From assembly GCF_001426245.1 (NCBI RefSeq), contig NZ_LMCM01000008.1, positions 1 to 64,000 on the forward strand: a stretch of 64,000 nucleotides of DNA. The letters run 5' to 3'. Origin of the DNA: Phycicoccus sp. Root101. GTDB taxonomy: Bacteria > Actinomycetota > Actinomycetes > Actinomycetales > Dermatophilaceae. Below the pieces are notes generated by a model, which did not search any database, was not told the DNA's origin, and saw only the letters and a program-made list of their open reading frames with translations. Both the position numbers and the translations under genes were made by a program. Shown here in pieces: positions 34,009 through 43,119 of this stretch (position 1 is its first letter; each line of letters starts with the position of its first letter).

Positions 34009-34315
34009 CCGGCTCATGCTGATCCCACCGCGACCACCGGAGACCGAGCCCCGTCACCACCGCGCCGCGCGTCACTGCCACCACGCCGTCGCCGACCCGT
34101 CTCGGCAGCCGCTACCCCTGGACTCGCCGGTGGTCAACCGGGGCAAACTCGCGAGCCAGTCGAGTGCTGGTGGCCAGGCTGCGGAGGTGTCGTTCGGAGC
34201 CAGGCCACCGCGCCCTATATCCCTGTCGTGGCGAAGTTCTCGTCGGGAGGCGGCCGGGGTTTCACTCGCGCAAGGGTCGTCGTCACGCCTGCGAAAGCCC
34301 AAGATGTCGTGCCAC
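34009..34315. other. convergent intergenic region, no gene seen
   Basis: This lies between the stops of UppP (plus) and the VKOR protein (minus). No frame here has convincing coding character on either strand and no strong hairpin was found. It should hold terminators for both operons. Confidence 0.4.
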
Positions 34316-34960
34316 TCAGCCGGCCAAGGTGGACCAGTAGTCCCAGAACCGGACGAGGGCCAAGGACGCGATAGCGACCAGCCAGAGGGTGATGACGCTA
34401 GGGGTGTATGCCGCGGCACCTCGCCACCGGGTTGGCACCGGTAGTCGGCCAGTCCTGATGTTGTGGGCGGTGGCGGTGGCGAAGGCCGTGATGGTGGCTA
34501 CCCACACGACGATGCAGTACGGGCACAAGGCCCCGATGCGGTACAGGCTGGCAAAGATGAGCCAATGCACGAATGCCACCCCGAAGGTGGTCCCGGCCTG
34601 CACGCCCCACCAGAACCAGTCGGGCAGGGCGACACCGGCGAGCAGAACGACGCCCAGGGTCAACAGCGCGGTGAACCCGACAACACCGAGGATGGGGTTG
34701 GGGAATCCGAAGGCGGAGGCCTGCGGTGTGTTCATGACGGACCCACACGACAGGACCGGGTTGATGCTGCACGAGGGCACATAGGCAGGGTTGGCCAGCA
34801 GGGCGACCTTCTCCACGAGCAGCGTGAACGCGGCGGCCAGCCCGGCCAGCCCGGCGATCGCCAAGGTCCACGCTGTCCTGCGCCCGACCTCGGCGACGGC
34901 GCCGTCCGGCTTAGTGTTGTTGGTCTCCAAGGGGCCGGTCGTCGTGTGGGTCGCGTTCAC
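34316..34960 (-). CDS. vitamin K epoxide reductase (VKOR) family disulfide oxidase
   Basis: 214 residues from GTG at 34960. Four to five membrane helices. The active-site CPYC (ALCPYCIVVW) and the loop cysteine pair (SCSINPVLSCGSVM) are both present. VKOR homologues reoxidise DsbA-like proteins and pass electrons to quinone. The gene begins 3 bases after the DsbA-like gene, so the pair forms a self-contained oxidative folding unit. Confidence 0.9.
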   Translation of the reverse strand: MNATHTTTGPLETNNTKPDGAVAEVGRRTAWTLAIAGLAGLAAAFTLLVEKVALLANPAYVPSCSINPVLSCGSVMNTPQASAFGFPNPILGVVGFTALLTLGVVLLAGVALPDWFWWGVQAGTTFGVAFVHWLIFASLYRIGALCPYCIVVWVATITAFATATAHNIRTGRLPVPTRWRGAAAYTPSVITLWLVAIASLALVRFWDYWSTLAG

Positions 34961-34963
34961 GTG

Positions 34964-35620
34964 TCAGCCCTTGAGCGCAGCGTCGATCTGGGCGTGGAAG
35001 TCCTCGACCGAGGCTGGCTCGATCTGCTTGCCGTTGAGGAAGAACGTGGGGGTTCCCTTGACGCCGAGGGCGAGGCCGTCCTTGCGGTCGCGCTCGACCC
35101 GCTCCGCGGTTGCCTTGTCGGCGACGGCCTTGTCGTATACGGCCATGTCCAGTCCCATTTCGGCGGCGAACCCCCGGAACACGTCGGCCTTGGAGTCCTG
35201 CTGCTCGCCCCACTCGGTCTGGGTGTCGTACATCCGCTTGTACATGTCCTCGAACTTGCCCTGCTCTGCAGCGGCTTGGACCGCGACCGCGGCGTTGACC
35301 GCGTTCGTGTGACTCGGGATCGGAAAGTACCGCACGACGAAGTCGACCCTGCCCGTGTACTTGGTCCGCAGGTCCTCCACAATCGGGTAGGCGGCGCGGC
35401 AGGACTCGCATTCGAAGTCGAGGAACTCGACCAGGACGACCTTGCCGGTGCCGGGCGCACCGAGTCTGTGACTGTCGTCGCGAATGAGTCGGCCGGCCGA
35501 CGTGCCGGGCTCGCTGGCCTCAGCAGGGTCGGAGGTGTCGGGTCCGAAGGTCAGGGCGGTGGTGACGATGGCCGCGAACACGGCCACAACGACTGCCGAG
35601 ATGACGGCGTTGCGCTTCAC
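34964..35620 (-). CDS. membrane-anchored DsbA-like thiol oxidase
   Basis: 218 residues from GTG at 35620 (GGAG 8 nt upstream); the longer frame lacks a good start. An N-terminal anchor (AVISAVVVAVFAAIVTTALT) is followed by a DsbA/DsbG-type thioredoxin fold with active site CESC (FLDFECESCRAAYP) and the cis-Pro loop GVKGTPTFFLNG. It would introduce disulfides into exported proteins and be recycled by the VKOR protein downstream. Confidence 0.9.
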   Translation of the reverse strand: MKRNAVISAVVVAVFAAIVTTALTFGPDTSDPAEASEPGTSAGRLIRDDSHRLGAPGTGKVVLVEFLDFECESCRAAYPIVEDLRTKYTGRVDFVVRYFPIPSHTNAVNAAVAVQAAAEQGKFEDMYKRMYDTQTEWGEQQDSKADVFRGFAAEMGLDMAVYDKAVADKATAERVERDRKDGLALGVKGTPTFFLNGKQIEPASVEDFHAQIDAALKG

Positions 35621-35816
35621 AGGGTCAGCTCCAGAGCAGGGGTGGGGAGTCGGGTGACGGGTTTCGCTTGGGGCAACGGGCGCAGGCACGTTCAGGTTCC
35701 ACTGCCTGCCACAGTGTCAGCCGGTCGTGGGCAGCTGTGCCAGATCCGGGACTGGATTTGGCCGTGGCAGCGGGACGCCTCGAATGAGGCCTAGATGGTG
35801 ATGAGGATGCGGTGGC

Positions 35817-36602
35817 TCAGGAGTGGTCCTCTCGTCGAGTGAGCTGGAGCGCTATCGGCGCCATCTGCCCGGTCTCCTCAGGCTCTTCGGTTGCAACTGG
35901 AGCGCAGCAGGCGTCGCCGCAGCTGTCTGAGGCCGCGGTCGCGATGTCAGTCCCCTCTCCAAGGGTGGAGAACGCGGCTGGCGGGCAGCAGTCATCGCCC
36001 TGCCAGTTCTGCCAGCCCTCGCGTGCGGCCACGGCGGCTATGACCAGTGCGGCTACCGGGTCGGCCCAGAACCAACCAAGCGTCGCGTTGAGAACCAGGC
36101 CAACAAGCAGGACCGCGGACAAGTACGTGCACAACAGGGTCTGCGTGCCGTCACCTTCGACGGCGCCGGAGCCGAGCTCGCGGCCGGTGCGTCGCTGCCA
36201 CAAGCTCAGGAACGGCATGATCGCCAACGAGGCGAGGGCCAGGCCGATGCCCACGGGGCTGTCCTCGGGTCGCGCCCCGGTGAGCAGGGCGTGTCCGGCG
36301 TCCACGGTCAGATATGCGGCGAGCGCGAAGAACGAGACCGCGATGAGGCGTTGCGCGGTCCGCTCGCGACTCTCGGGCATGCGGTGCCGGAACTGCCACA
36401 GGATGACGAGGCCGGAGGACACCTCGACAAGGGAGTCCAGGCCGAATCCGACGAGAGCAGAGGAACCTGCAACGTTCCCCGCTGTGATCGCGATGATCGC
36501 TTCAACGGTGTTGTACGTGACGGAGGCCGCAGCCAGCAGCTGCGCGCGACGCATCAGGGTAGCCCGACGGGTCGGGCTGGTCAGGGTGGTCCACGTGGTC
36601 AC
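35817..36602 (-). CDS. cation transporter of the CDF-like fold with Cys-rich tail
   Basis: 261 residues from GTG at 36602, with AAGGAGG upstream and overlapping the stop of the preceding CDF gene. Six membrane helices. GFGLDSLVEVSSGLVILW holds the helix II Asp of CDF transporters; the second site reads FWADPVAALVIA. Instead of a full cytoplasmic CDF domain, the C-terminus has cysteine clusters (DDCCPP and SCGDACCAP), likely metal ligands. It probably exports a divalent ion, with specificity unknown. Confidence 0.75.
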   Translation of the reverse strand: MTTWTTLTSPTRRATLMRRAQLLAAASVTYNTVEAIIAITAGNVAGSSALVGFGLDSLVEVSSGLVILWQFRHRMPESRERTAQRLIAVSFFALAAYLTVDAGHALLTGARPEDSPVGIGLALASLAIMPFLSLWQRRTGRELGSGAVEGDGTQTLLCTYLSAVLLVGLVLNATLGWFWADPVAALVIAAVAAREGWQNWQGDDCCPPAAFSTLGEGTDIATAASDSCGDACCAPVATEEPEETGQMAPIALQLTRREDHS

Positions 36603-37504
36603 CAGGTGACCTCCTTGCATCCGGTGTGGGTGTCGGGTTCGACCTGGAGGGTGGCGTGCTCGACGCCGAAGTTCGCGCGCATGACCCGGCGGGCTTCATC
36701 GAGCACCGCGTGTGGATCCGTGTCGTCGCTTGTCATCAGGTGCGCCGTGGCCACGTTCATCCCAGAGGTCAGCGTCCACAGGTGCAGGTCGTGCACATCG
36801 GTGACGCCCGGAACGCCCGAGAGAGCGTTCTCCACCTCATCCGGAGCCATGCCGTTCGGAGCGTGCTGACCCAAGACGGTAAGAACCTCGCGGCCCAGGA
36901 TGACGGCGCGGACAGCCACGAAGACAGCGATGGCCAGGGCGATGCCGGTGTCCCACCACACGTTGCCGGTCGCTCCGACCATCACCCCGGCGACGATGAC
37001 ACCCACAGATCCCACGGTGTCCGCGACGACCTCCATGTAGGCGCCCTTGACGTTCAGGCTCTCGCTAGCGCCGCCGCGCAGGAGCAACAGGGCGATGAGG
37101 TTGATGACCAGGCCGATACCCCCAACCACCAGCATTGGACCGGAGGCAACCTCGGCGGTCCCGCCGATGCGGCCGATGGCCTCAACCGCGATGTAGACCG
37201 ACACGCCGAGCATCAGCAGGACAGCGAGACCCGAAGCGAACACCTCGGCCCGGTAGGAACCAAACGTGCGCCGCCCGGTCGTGTCCGCCCGTGTCGCAAT
37301 GCGAGTGGCGACCAACGCCGCACCCAGGGCAACGACATCTGCAGCCATGTGCCCAGCGTCGGACAGCAGGGCAAGGGAACCGGATAGCAGGCCCGCGACC
37401 AGCTCGACGACGAAATAGCCTGCTACCAAGGCGAACGCCAACTGCAGACGCCACCGGTGCGCACCACCTGCATGTCCGTGACTGTGGCCGTGCCCGCCAC
37501 TCAT
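36599..37504 (-). CDS. CDF zinc/cadmium exporter, CzcD/ZitB-like
   Basis: 301 residues from ATG at 37504, overlapping the regulator's stop (ATGA). The N-terminus is His-rich (SGGHGHSHGHAGGAHRW), followed by six helices with the zinc-site residues in ALLSDAGHMAADVVALG (HxxxD) and the second site (VVADTVGSVGVIVAG). The C-terminal cytoplasmic domain is intact (VHDLHLWTLTSGM). This is a canonical proton-coupled Zn/Cd/Co exporter, regulated by the ArsR protein in front. Confidence 0.9.
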   Translation of the reverse strand: MSGGHGHSHGHAGGAHRWRLQLAFALVAGYFVVELVAGLLSGSLALLSDAGHMAADVVALGAALVATRIATRADTTGRRTFGSYRAEVFASGLAVLLMLGVSVYIAVEAIGRIGGTAEVASGPMLVVGGIGLVINLIALLLLRGGASESLNVKGAYMEVVADTVGSVGVIVAGVMVGATGNVWWDTGIALAIAVFVAVRAVILGREVLTVLGQHAPNGMAPDEVENALSGVPGVTDVHDLHLWTLTSGMNVATAHLMTSDDTDPHAVLDEARRVMRANFGVEHATLQVEPDTHTGCKEVTW

Positions 37505-37929
37505 CGAGTTGCCTTTGCCGTGGACCGAGCTGCACCGTCACCAGCGCTGAGGGCCTCATGGGCGATGTGTTCCCGCGTCAGATCAAGCAGCATCCGTACA
37601 TGCCCGTCCGCGAGCCGGTAGAAGACCAGCCGTCCCTGCCGGCGCCCGCTCACCACACCAGAGGCGCGCAGCATGCGCAGCGACTGCGAGACCGTGGCCT
37701 CTTGCGTTCCCGTCGCTGCGGCGAGATCGCACACGCACAGTTCACCGGCCTCGAGCAATGCATACAGCAGGCGGGAACGGGTCTGGTCGCCTAGTAGCTT
37801 GAACATGCCAGCTGCCCGGGCCAGGTCGTTTGTCGGCAGAGTGGCGTCGAGCACCATCTGAACCTTTTCCGGGTGGATACATTGGACGGAGCAGCCATCC
37901 AGACCAATGACCATGTCATCTGAGCGCAT
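37501..37929 (-). CDS. ArsR/SmtB-family metal sensor with N-terminal Cys and C-terminal His sites
   Basis: 142 residues from ATG at 37929; an ATG at 37914 is possible. The core is GELCVCDLAAATGTQEATVS. Ligands can be seen at three places: N-terminal CSVQC, the ELCVCD pair, as in CadC alpha3N sites, and the alpha5 pattern DGHVRMLL then REHIAHE as in SmtB/CzrA zinc sites. It therefore may sense both soft (Cd, Pb) and Zn ions. The operator overlaps its own start codon. It heads an operon with the two transporters. Confidence 0.88.
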   Translation of the reverse strand: MRSDDMVIGLDGCSVQCIHPEKVQMVLDATLPTNDLARAAGMFKLLGDQTRSRLLYALLEAGELCVCDLAAATGTQEATVSQSLRMLRASGVVSGRRQGRLVFYRLADGHVRMLLDLTREHIAHEALSAGDGAARSTAKATR

Positions 37930-37966
37930 GCTCAGATGTTAGGGCACGTGCACCGGTCTGCGTCGA
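37917..37966 (-). promoter_or_regulatory. leaderless promoter and ArsR operator
   Basis: A perfect inverted repeat, CATCTGAGC (37917-37925) and GCTCAGATG (37930-37938), spans the start codon. On the minus strand TCGACG (complement of 37961-37966) and TAACAT (37936-37941) are 19 nt apart and 6 nt from the ATG. Transcription should thus start at or next to the ATG. The architecture is the same as at the cmtR-like operon. Confidence 0.7.
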
Positions 37967-37970
37967 GGAC

Positions 37971-37989
37971 CTTCATCAAACCTTCACGG
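37971..37989 (+). promoter_or_regulatory. CTTC direct-repeat box 1 (response-regulator site candidate)
   Basis: CTTCATCAAACCTTCACGG: two CTTC units 11 nt apart, 137 bp upstream of the M23/ResA operon and in its orientation. The same box recurs at 49260, 61864 and 63871. An 11-nt period is typical of OmpR/PhoB-family sites. Confidence 0.55.
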
Positions 37990-38125
37990 AACGCCAGCAG
38001 GTTCCCGACATCGCTGCGGGAGGCTGACGCCAGCCGCACGAGCGGGAGATCGGAAAGACCCGACCTACCGCCCGCCGACAGGCGTCCGTCCGGACGCCGG
38101 GACTGCGGCGCGAGGAGATCAGTCT

Positions 38126-38878
38126 GTGCCTGGACACCAGTACGCCGGCCGACACCGCGGCGGCCGCCACCGCGCCCCGCGGCGCGGCCGAGCCGTCCTC
38201 GGCGGGGCAGCCAGTTGTGCCATCGGGGTAGTCGTTGTCGCGGTCACGGCGGCTGGGGGATCCAGCGACCTCGTGACCGCGGCCGCTGCACCTCCGGCGG
38301 CTTCGGCATCGCCGGCGATGCTCACTGCGGCTGAGACGTCGCGCGAGGCCCAGCTGGAGAAGGCTGCTGGCATACGTGCTGAAATGGCGACCGTTCGAGC
38401 CGCGGAAGCGCAACGGGTGTCCCGCACTCGGGCTCGAGCCGCAGTCAAGGCCAAGCAGAAGAAGCAGGCGGCTGCGCAGGCGCGCCGTGCCCGGGTCTGG
38501 GTCTCCCCGCTGGAGGGGTACACGCTCACGTCCGGCTTCGGACCCCGTTGGGGTCGCCAGCACCAGGGACTGGATCTCGCTGCCCCCTCAGGCACCCGGA
38601 TCGGGTCGCTCAGTTCCGGCGCGGTCATATTCGCGGGCTCGCAGAGCGGTTACGGCAACAAGGTCGAGGTACGTCACTGGGACGGCACCGTTTCCTACTA
38701 CGCACACATGTCCTCCATCGCCGTGACCGTCGGGGAGCAGGTTGGTCCGGGCGACAAGGTTGGCGAGGTGGGCAATACCGGTCGCTCCACTGGACCCCAC
38801 CTGCACCTCCAGGTCCTGCCCGCAGGATCCGCAGTCGACGGGTACACCTGGCTGGAGGAGCGCGGTGTTCGCCTTTAA
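38126..38878 (+). CDS. M23 metallopeptidase-family protein
   Basis: 250 residues from GTG at 38126 (AGGAGA upstream). Membrane anchor near 26-45, then a helical Ala/Arg/Lys segment (about 65-120) likely to form a coiled coil, then a LytM domain with RQHQGLDLAAP and PHLHLQV, so the zinc ligands are intact. It would cut or remodel peptidoglycan cross-links. It heads the cytochrome c maturation operon; its stop lies inside the next gene's start region (14-bp overlap). Why a wall peptidase leads this operon is not obvious. Confidence 0.88.
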   Translation: MPGHQYAGRHRGGRHRAPRRGRAVLGGAASCAIGVVVVAVTAAGGSSDLVTAAAAPPAASASPAMLTAAETSREAQLEKAAGIRAEMATVRAAEAQRVSRTRARAAVKAKQKKQAAAQARRARVWVSPLEGYTLTSGFGPRWGRQHQGLDLAAPSGTRIGSLSSGAVIFAGSQSGYGNKVEVRHWDGTVSYYAHMSSIAVTVGEQVGPGDKVGEVGNTGRSTGPHLHLQVLPAGSAVDGYTWLEERGVRL

Positions 38879-39479
38879 GGCACTACGGGCGTGGGCCGGT
38901 GCCGCTGCTGTCGCTGCGCTGCTGGCAGGCTGCAGCAGCGACCCGAACTCGGTCGCGTCGCAGGCCCGTGCCGGGGACCGCAAGGGGTACGTGTCCGGGG
39001 ATGGGACCGTGCAGCAGATCGCGCTGAGCCAGCGTGATCAGCCGCTGCTCATTTCGGGAACGACGCTGGACGGCAAACCATGGTCCTCCAGCACCGAGCG
39101 TGGCAAGGTCCTTGTACTGAACGTGTGGGGGTCCTGGTGCGCCCCGTGCGTGAAGGAGGCGCCCGTGCTGCAGAAGGTCTACGCCCAAACCCAACGGGAC
39201 AAGCAGCCGGTGACCTTCATGGGGATGGACATGAAAGAAGGTCCCGAGTCGGCCGCAGCATTCGTACGCTCACGCGCCATCACGTACCCATCCTTGGCGT
39301 TCGACGGCGGCAAGCCGTTGCTCGGACTGAACGGCAAAGCGCCGACAGTGCCCGCCACCCTCGTGCTCGACTCCCGTGGACGGTTGGCCTCCCGGGTGCT
39401 TGGCCCGGTCAACGAGTCCACCCTGACCGGTCTGATCCACGACGCGTTGCTCGAGCACGCACAGTCAAACGGCCAGTGA
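38865..39479 (+). CDS. resA: ResA/TlpA-like thiol-disulfide lipoprotein
   Basis: 204 residues from GTG at 38865 with GGAGGAG upstream. Lipobox ALLAGCSS gives a lipid-anchored protein. The thioredoxin fold has active site WCAPC (VWGSWCAPCVKEAP) and cis-Pro TVPATLVLD. ResA keeps apocytochrome c haem-binding cysteines reduced at the outer face of the membrane. The CcdA, ResB and CcsB genes follow directly. As a lipoprotein it would depend on LspA (and Lnt), both encoded nearby. Confidence 0.9.
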   Translation: MFAFKALRAWAGAAAVAALLAGCSSDPNSVASQARAGDRKGYVSGDGTVQQIALSQRDQPLLISGTTLDGKPWSSSTERGKVLVLNVWGSWCAPCVKEAPVLQKVYAQTQRDKQPVTFMGMDMKEGPESAAAFVRSRAITYPSLAFDGGKPLLGLNGKAPTVPATLVLDSRGRLASRVLGPVNESTLTGLIHDALLEHAQSNGQ

Positions 39480-40243
39480 CCGTGCGCTTCCCCCTACTCG
39501 AACCCGTCCCAACGATCTTGGGCGGCGCCATGCCGGCCGCCATCGCCATCAGCGGCTTGGCTGGCCTGATCGCCTTCGCCTCCCCGTGCATGCTTCCTCT
39601 GGTCCCGGGAATCCTGGCCCACCTGACCGACGCGAACTCCACCTCCCGGCCCGCGATCCGTCGGCGTACAGCAGTCATCGGCGCAGCCCTGTTCACGGTC
39701 GGATTCAGTGCTGTCTACATCGCCGGGGCCGTTCTGTTCTCCTCCGTCGGAGCTCTCCTGCTCGAGCACCGTTCAGTGCTACTGCGAACTGGCGGAGTCA
39801 TGGTCATCGTCCTCGCCCTGGTCTTTCTCGGCGTCGGGCCGCAGACAGGATGGCGGCCGCGATGGAAGCCGCGGCCAGGGCTGGCCTCCTCACCACTCCT
39901 GGGGCTCGTTTTCGGGCTCGGGTGGGCGCCATGCAGCGGACCGACTCTGGGAGCAGTCATGGCGTTGGCAACCGCGACTGCCGATACCGCCGCGACCAGC
40001 CGAGGCGTCATCCTAGCCATCGCGTACTGCGCCGGATTGGGCCTGCCCCTGCTCGCGTTGGCTGCTGGGGCAACCGGCGCAAACCGGCTCGCCACGGCGC
40101 TGCGCCGGCGCCGTCTCGCCATGCATCGTATCGGCGGCGTAGTGCTACTCGTTACCGGGATGCTGATGGCCACCGGCCTGTGGGACACGCTCGTTGCCAC
40201 CCTTCAGACTCGGCTCGTGAGCTCCTTCACGACCGCACTGTGA
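39476..40243 (+). CDS. ccdA: CcdA cytochrome c biogenesis thiol-electron transporter
   Basis: 255 residues; GTG at 39476 overlaps the ResA stop (GTGA), while GTG at 39482 is an alternative. Six membrane helices with the paired cysteines in FASPCMLPLVPG and LGWAPCSGPTLG, the transmembrane dithiol that passes cytoplasmic reductant to ResA. Operon context confirms the role. Confidence 0.9.
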   Translation: MTVRFPLLEPVPTILGGAMPAAIAISGLAGLIAFASPCMLPLVPGILAHLTDANSTSRPAIRRRTAVIGAALFTVGFSAVYIAGAVLFSSVGALLLEHRSVLLRTGGVMVIVLALVFLGVGPQTGWRPRWKPRPGLASSPLLGLVFGLGWAPCSGPTLGAVMALATATADTAATSRGVILAIAYCAGLGLPLLALAAGATGANRLATALRRRRLAMHRIGGVVLLVTGMLMATGLWDTLVATLQTRLVSSFTTAL

Positions 40244-40250
40244 GCTCACC

Positions 40251-41966
40251 ATGACAACCGCAACTACCGACACGCGCCCAACGCCGACACCGCCGGACGA
40301 AGGGCGCATCACCCAGCCACGCCTTGGCGCGGCCGGGTGGGCAAGGTGGGCATGGCGGCAGCTGACCAGCATGCGGACCGCGCTGCTGCTGCTGCTGCTT
40401 CTGGCCGTAGCCGCCATCCCGGGCTCTATCCTGCCGCAACGCAACATCGACTCCGCCCTGGTGACCGACTATCTCGACCGACACCGCACCACCGGCCCAT
40501 GGCTGGACCGTCTGTCCCTGTTCGACGTGTACGCCTCACCATGGTTCGCCTCCATCTACCTGCTGCTCCTGGTCTCGCTCGTCGGGTGCGTGCTACCCCG
40601 AACCCGAGCACACTGGCAGGCGCTCCGTACCCCGCCCCCTCTCACCCCAGCTCGCCTGACAAGGCTGCCAGCGCACACCGAGCTAGTGGTTGCGTCAACG
40701 CCTGACCAGGCACAGCAGGCGCTGCGCACGGTCCTTCGCCGGCGCCGGTACCGGCTTCGCAAACCGGACCCAGACAACCCAGGCGCCCTCAGTGCGCAGC
40801 GCGGCCAAGCCCGGGAGACCGGGAACCTGCTCTTCCACACCGCCCTGATTGTCGTGATCGCCGCCGTCGGCGCCCGCTACCTCTGGGGGTGGCGCGGCGA
40901 CGTCATCGTCCCCGCCGGACAGACCTTCGCCAGCACAGCCTCGGGGTACGGCACCCTCAGTCCCGGACCCTTCGTCGACCCGGCCAAGCTGCCTCCCTTC
41001 ACCGTCCGCGTCAATACGATGGACGTCACCTTCGAGGACCGTGCATCCGGCGCCCAGTTCGGTGCCCCCCGCGACTTCATCGCCAACACCACCACCACTA
41101 CCGCCCCCGGGGCGCCCCAACAGCAGCAGCGGTTGAGCGTGAACAACCCCCTGTCATTGTCAGGTACGTCGGTGTTCCTCCTGGGCAACGGCTACGCCCC
41201 CGTCGTCACCGTCCGCGACAGCAAGGGAAACGTCTTGTACCGGGAGGCGACCCCCTTCCTGCCCCAGGACAACAACTACCGCTCCGTCGGTGCAGTCAAG
41301 GTGCCCGCCGCCAGCCCGAAGCAGTTCGGGTTCACTGGCCTGTTCCTGCCCACCGCGACCATCGACCCGACCGCTGGGCCGGTGTCGGTGTTTCCGGACT
41401 CCAGAGCCCCTGCCCTCGCCCTGACGATGTACGAGGGTGACGTGTTCGCCTCCGGCCGATCCCAGTCGGTGTACACCCTCAACACAGATGGTATGTCGCA
41501 AGTGCGGCAGCCGGATGGTCAACCGCTCCGGCTGTGGCTCACCCCCGGCAACGCCGTCATCCTGCCGGGGGGGCGCGGCACCATCACCCTCGAGCGGGTG
41601 GATCGTTTCGCAGGGCTGTCCGTGCGGTACGACCCCGGCAAGGGATACGCGCTGGCTGGAGCCCTAGCCGCCCTCGGCGGTCTGGTTCTGTCCCTGACGA
41701 TCCGCCGACGTCGCGTGTTCGCCCGGGTGGAGCCGCTCGAGACAGACGCCACTAGGCCCCCGCGTACCAAAGTTCTGATCGCAGGCATCAGCAAGAACGA
41801 CGACCCTGCCCTATCCGAAGAGTTGAACCGGATCGTCGCAGGCCTGGAAAAGCACCTCGGCCCGGCCATCGTGGACACCCCCCGCAACATGGACGGCCCT
41901 GACGCGGACAGCCCCGACACCAACCACGGACACCCCTCCCACAACCTCGACGGAGATCCACGATGA
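40251..41966 (+). CDS. resB: ResB/Ccs1 cytochrome c synthesis protein
   Basis: 571 residues from ATG at 40251. Membrane helices near 42-60 (SMRTALLLLLLLAVAAIPGS), 98-115 and 195-215, a large extracytoplasmic domain (about 215-455), then a last helix (ALAGALAALGGLVLSLTI), as in ResB. With CcsB it forms the System II haem lyase that attaches haem to apocytochrome c. The last 70 residues are a soluble tail, ending in His/Asp-rich HGHPSHNLDGD. Confidence 0.9.
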   Translation: MTTATTDTRPTPTPPDEGRITQPRLGAAGWARWAWRQLTSMRTALLLLLLLAVAAIPGSILPQRNIDSALVTDYLDRHRTTGPWLDRLSLFDVYASPWFASIYLLLLVSLVGCVLPRTRAHWQALRTPPPLTPARLTRLPAHTELVVASTPDQAQQALRTVLRRRRYRLRKPDPDNPGALSAQRGQARETGNLLFHTALIVVIAAVGARYLWGWRGDVIVPAGQTFASTASGYGTLSPGPFVDPAKLPPFTVRVNTMDVTFEDRASGAQFGAPRDFIANTTTTTAPGAPQQQQRLSVNNPLSLSGTSVFLLGNGYAPVVTVRDSKGNVLYREATPFLPQDNNYRSVGAVKVPAASPKQFGFTGLFLPTATIDPTAGPVSVFPDSRAPALALTMYEGDVFASGRSQSVYTLNTDGMSQVRQPDGQPLRLWLTPGNAVILPGGRGTITLERVDRFAGLSVRYDPGKGYALAGALAALGGLVLSLTIRRRRVFARVEPLETDATRPPRTKVLIAGISKNDDPALSEELNRIVAGLEKHLGPAIVDTPRNMDGPDADSPDTNHGHPSHNLDGDPR

Positions 41967-42967
41967 CCGTTCACCCGATGCTGGCCCAGTACGCCAACAT
42001 TGCCGCGTACTCCGCCATCGTGGTGCTCGCGGCCGCCATGATCGCGTTCGTCGTCGACCTGGCCCGGAGCACATCACGACAAGGGCCCGCAACGATCCGC
42101 GATGGCGCGCCGGTGCCCGTGCCGTCCACGGCCAACGCAGGCCCCACCGCTCAGGCCATACGCACGGCGGCCCCGGGCTCAGTCGCGGTCGTGCCCGCGC
42201 CGACCACCGCGCCGTCGGCACCGCGTCAGGCCGCCGGAATCGGTACATCGCTGACCTGGTTGGGAGCGGGCTTACTCGTTGCGGCTGCGGTCATGCGCGG
42301 AGCCGCGGTGTCACGGGTGCCGTGGGGAAACATGTTCGAGTTCTCCCTCACCGGGTCCGCCGCTGTCACCGTCACCTACCTGGTCCTGAGCCTTCGCCGG
42401 GACGTGCGGTGGCTCGGGACCTTCGTGGTCGGGCCGGTCGTCCTGACGCTTGGGCTGGCGGTCACAGTGTTCTACACCGAGGCCAGCCCCCTGCTGCCGT
42501 CGCTGCGTTCGTTCTGGCTGGTCGTCCACGTCAGCATCGCCATCCTGGCGGTGGCGCTGTTCACCCTCGCCGCCGCGGTCACCGTCCTGCAGATGATCCA
42601 GGACCGGCGCGAGGAGGCGGCCTCGCCGGGTCGCTCGTTCATGCGCGCCCTACCCAACGCCGCCGCCCTGGACCGGTTGGGCCACGGGCTGCACGTGGCT
42701 GCGTTCCCGCTGTGGACCTTCACCCTGATCGCGGGCGCCATCTGGGCGCAAAAGGCGTGGGGCGCCTACTGGCAGTGGGACCCCAAAGAGGTGTGGACGT
42801 TCGTGATCTGGGTCGTCTACGCGGCGTACCTGCACGCACGAGCCACGTCCGGCTGGTCCACCCGCTCGTCCAACATCATCGCCCTCGTCGGATACGGCTG
42901 CATCATCATCAACTACACCATCGTCAACATGTACTTGGTCGGCATGCACTCCTACTCCGGCATGTGA
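41963..42967 (+). CDS. ccsB: CcsA/CcsB haem exporter and lyase subunit
   Basis: 334 residues from ATG at 41963, overlapping the ResB stop (ATGA). About eight helices and the tryptophan-rich haem-handling motif WGAYWQWDPKEVW, with conserved histidines (VVHVSIAI, GLHVAAFP). The N-terminal loop (residues 35-90) is a Pro/Thr/Ala-rich insertion longer than usual. It completes the System II set and ends the operon. Confidence 0.92.
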   Translation: MTVHPMLAQYANIAAYSAIVVLAAAMIAFVVDLARSTSRQGPATIRDGAPVPVPSTANAGPTAQAIRTAAPGSVAVVPAPTTAPSAPRQAAGIGTSLTWLGAGLLVAAAVMRGAAVSRVPWGNMFEFSLTGSAAVTVTYLVLSLRRDVRWLGTFVVGPVVLTLGLAVTVFYTEASPLLPSLRSFWLVVHVSIAILAVALFTLAAAVTVLQMIQDRREEAASPGRSFMRALPNAAALDRLGHGLHVAAFPLWTFTLIAGAIWAQKAWGAYWQWDPKEVWTFVIWVVYAAYLHARATSGWSTRSSNIIALVGYGCIIINYTIVNMYLVGMHSYSGM

Positions 42968-43119
42968 CTTTTCCCCACGACACTGGGTCGCACAGAGCGA
43001 AGGCGGCGGGTGCCACGCTGTCCCAAGTGATCAGTGAGCGCGCTTGGTCCGGTGACCCTCGGATCCGCCCATCCTTGTTCGTAGGTCGTCGTGGTCGCCC
43101 TCGTCCCGCGCAGCGGACT

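Noticed and set aside
34009-34315. Possible transposase remnant in the convergent gap
   Set aside because: None of the six frames gave a recognisable transposase motif.
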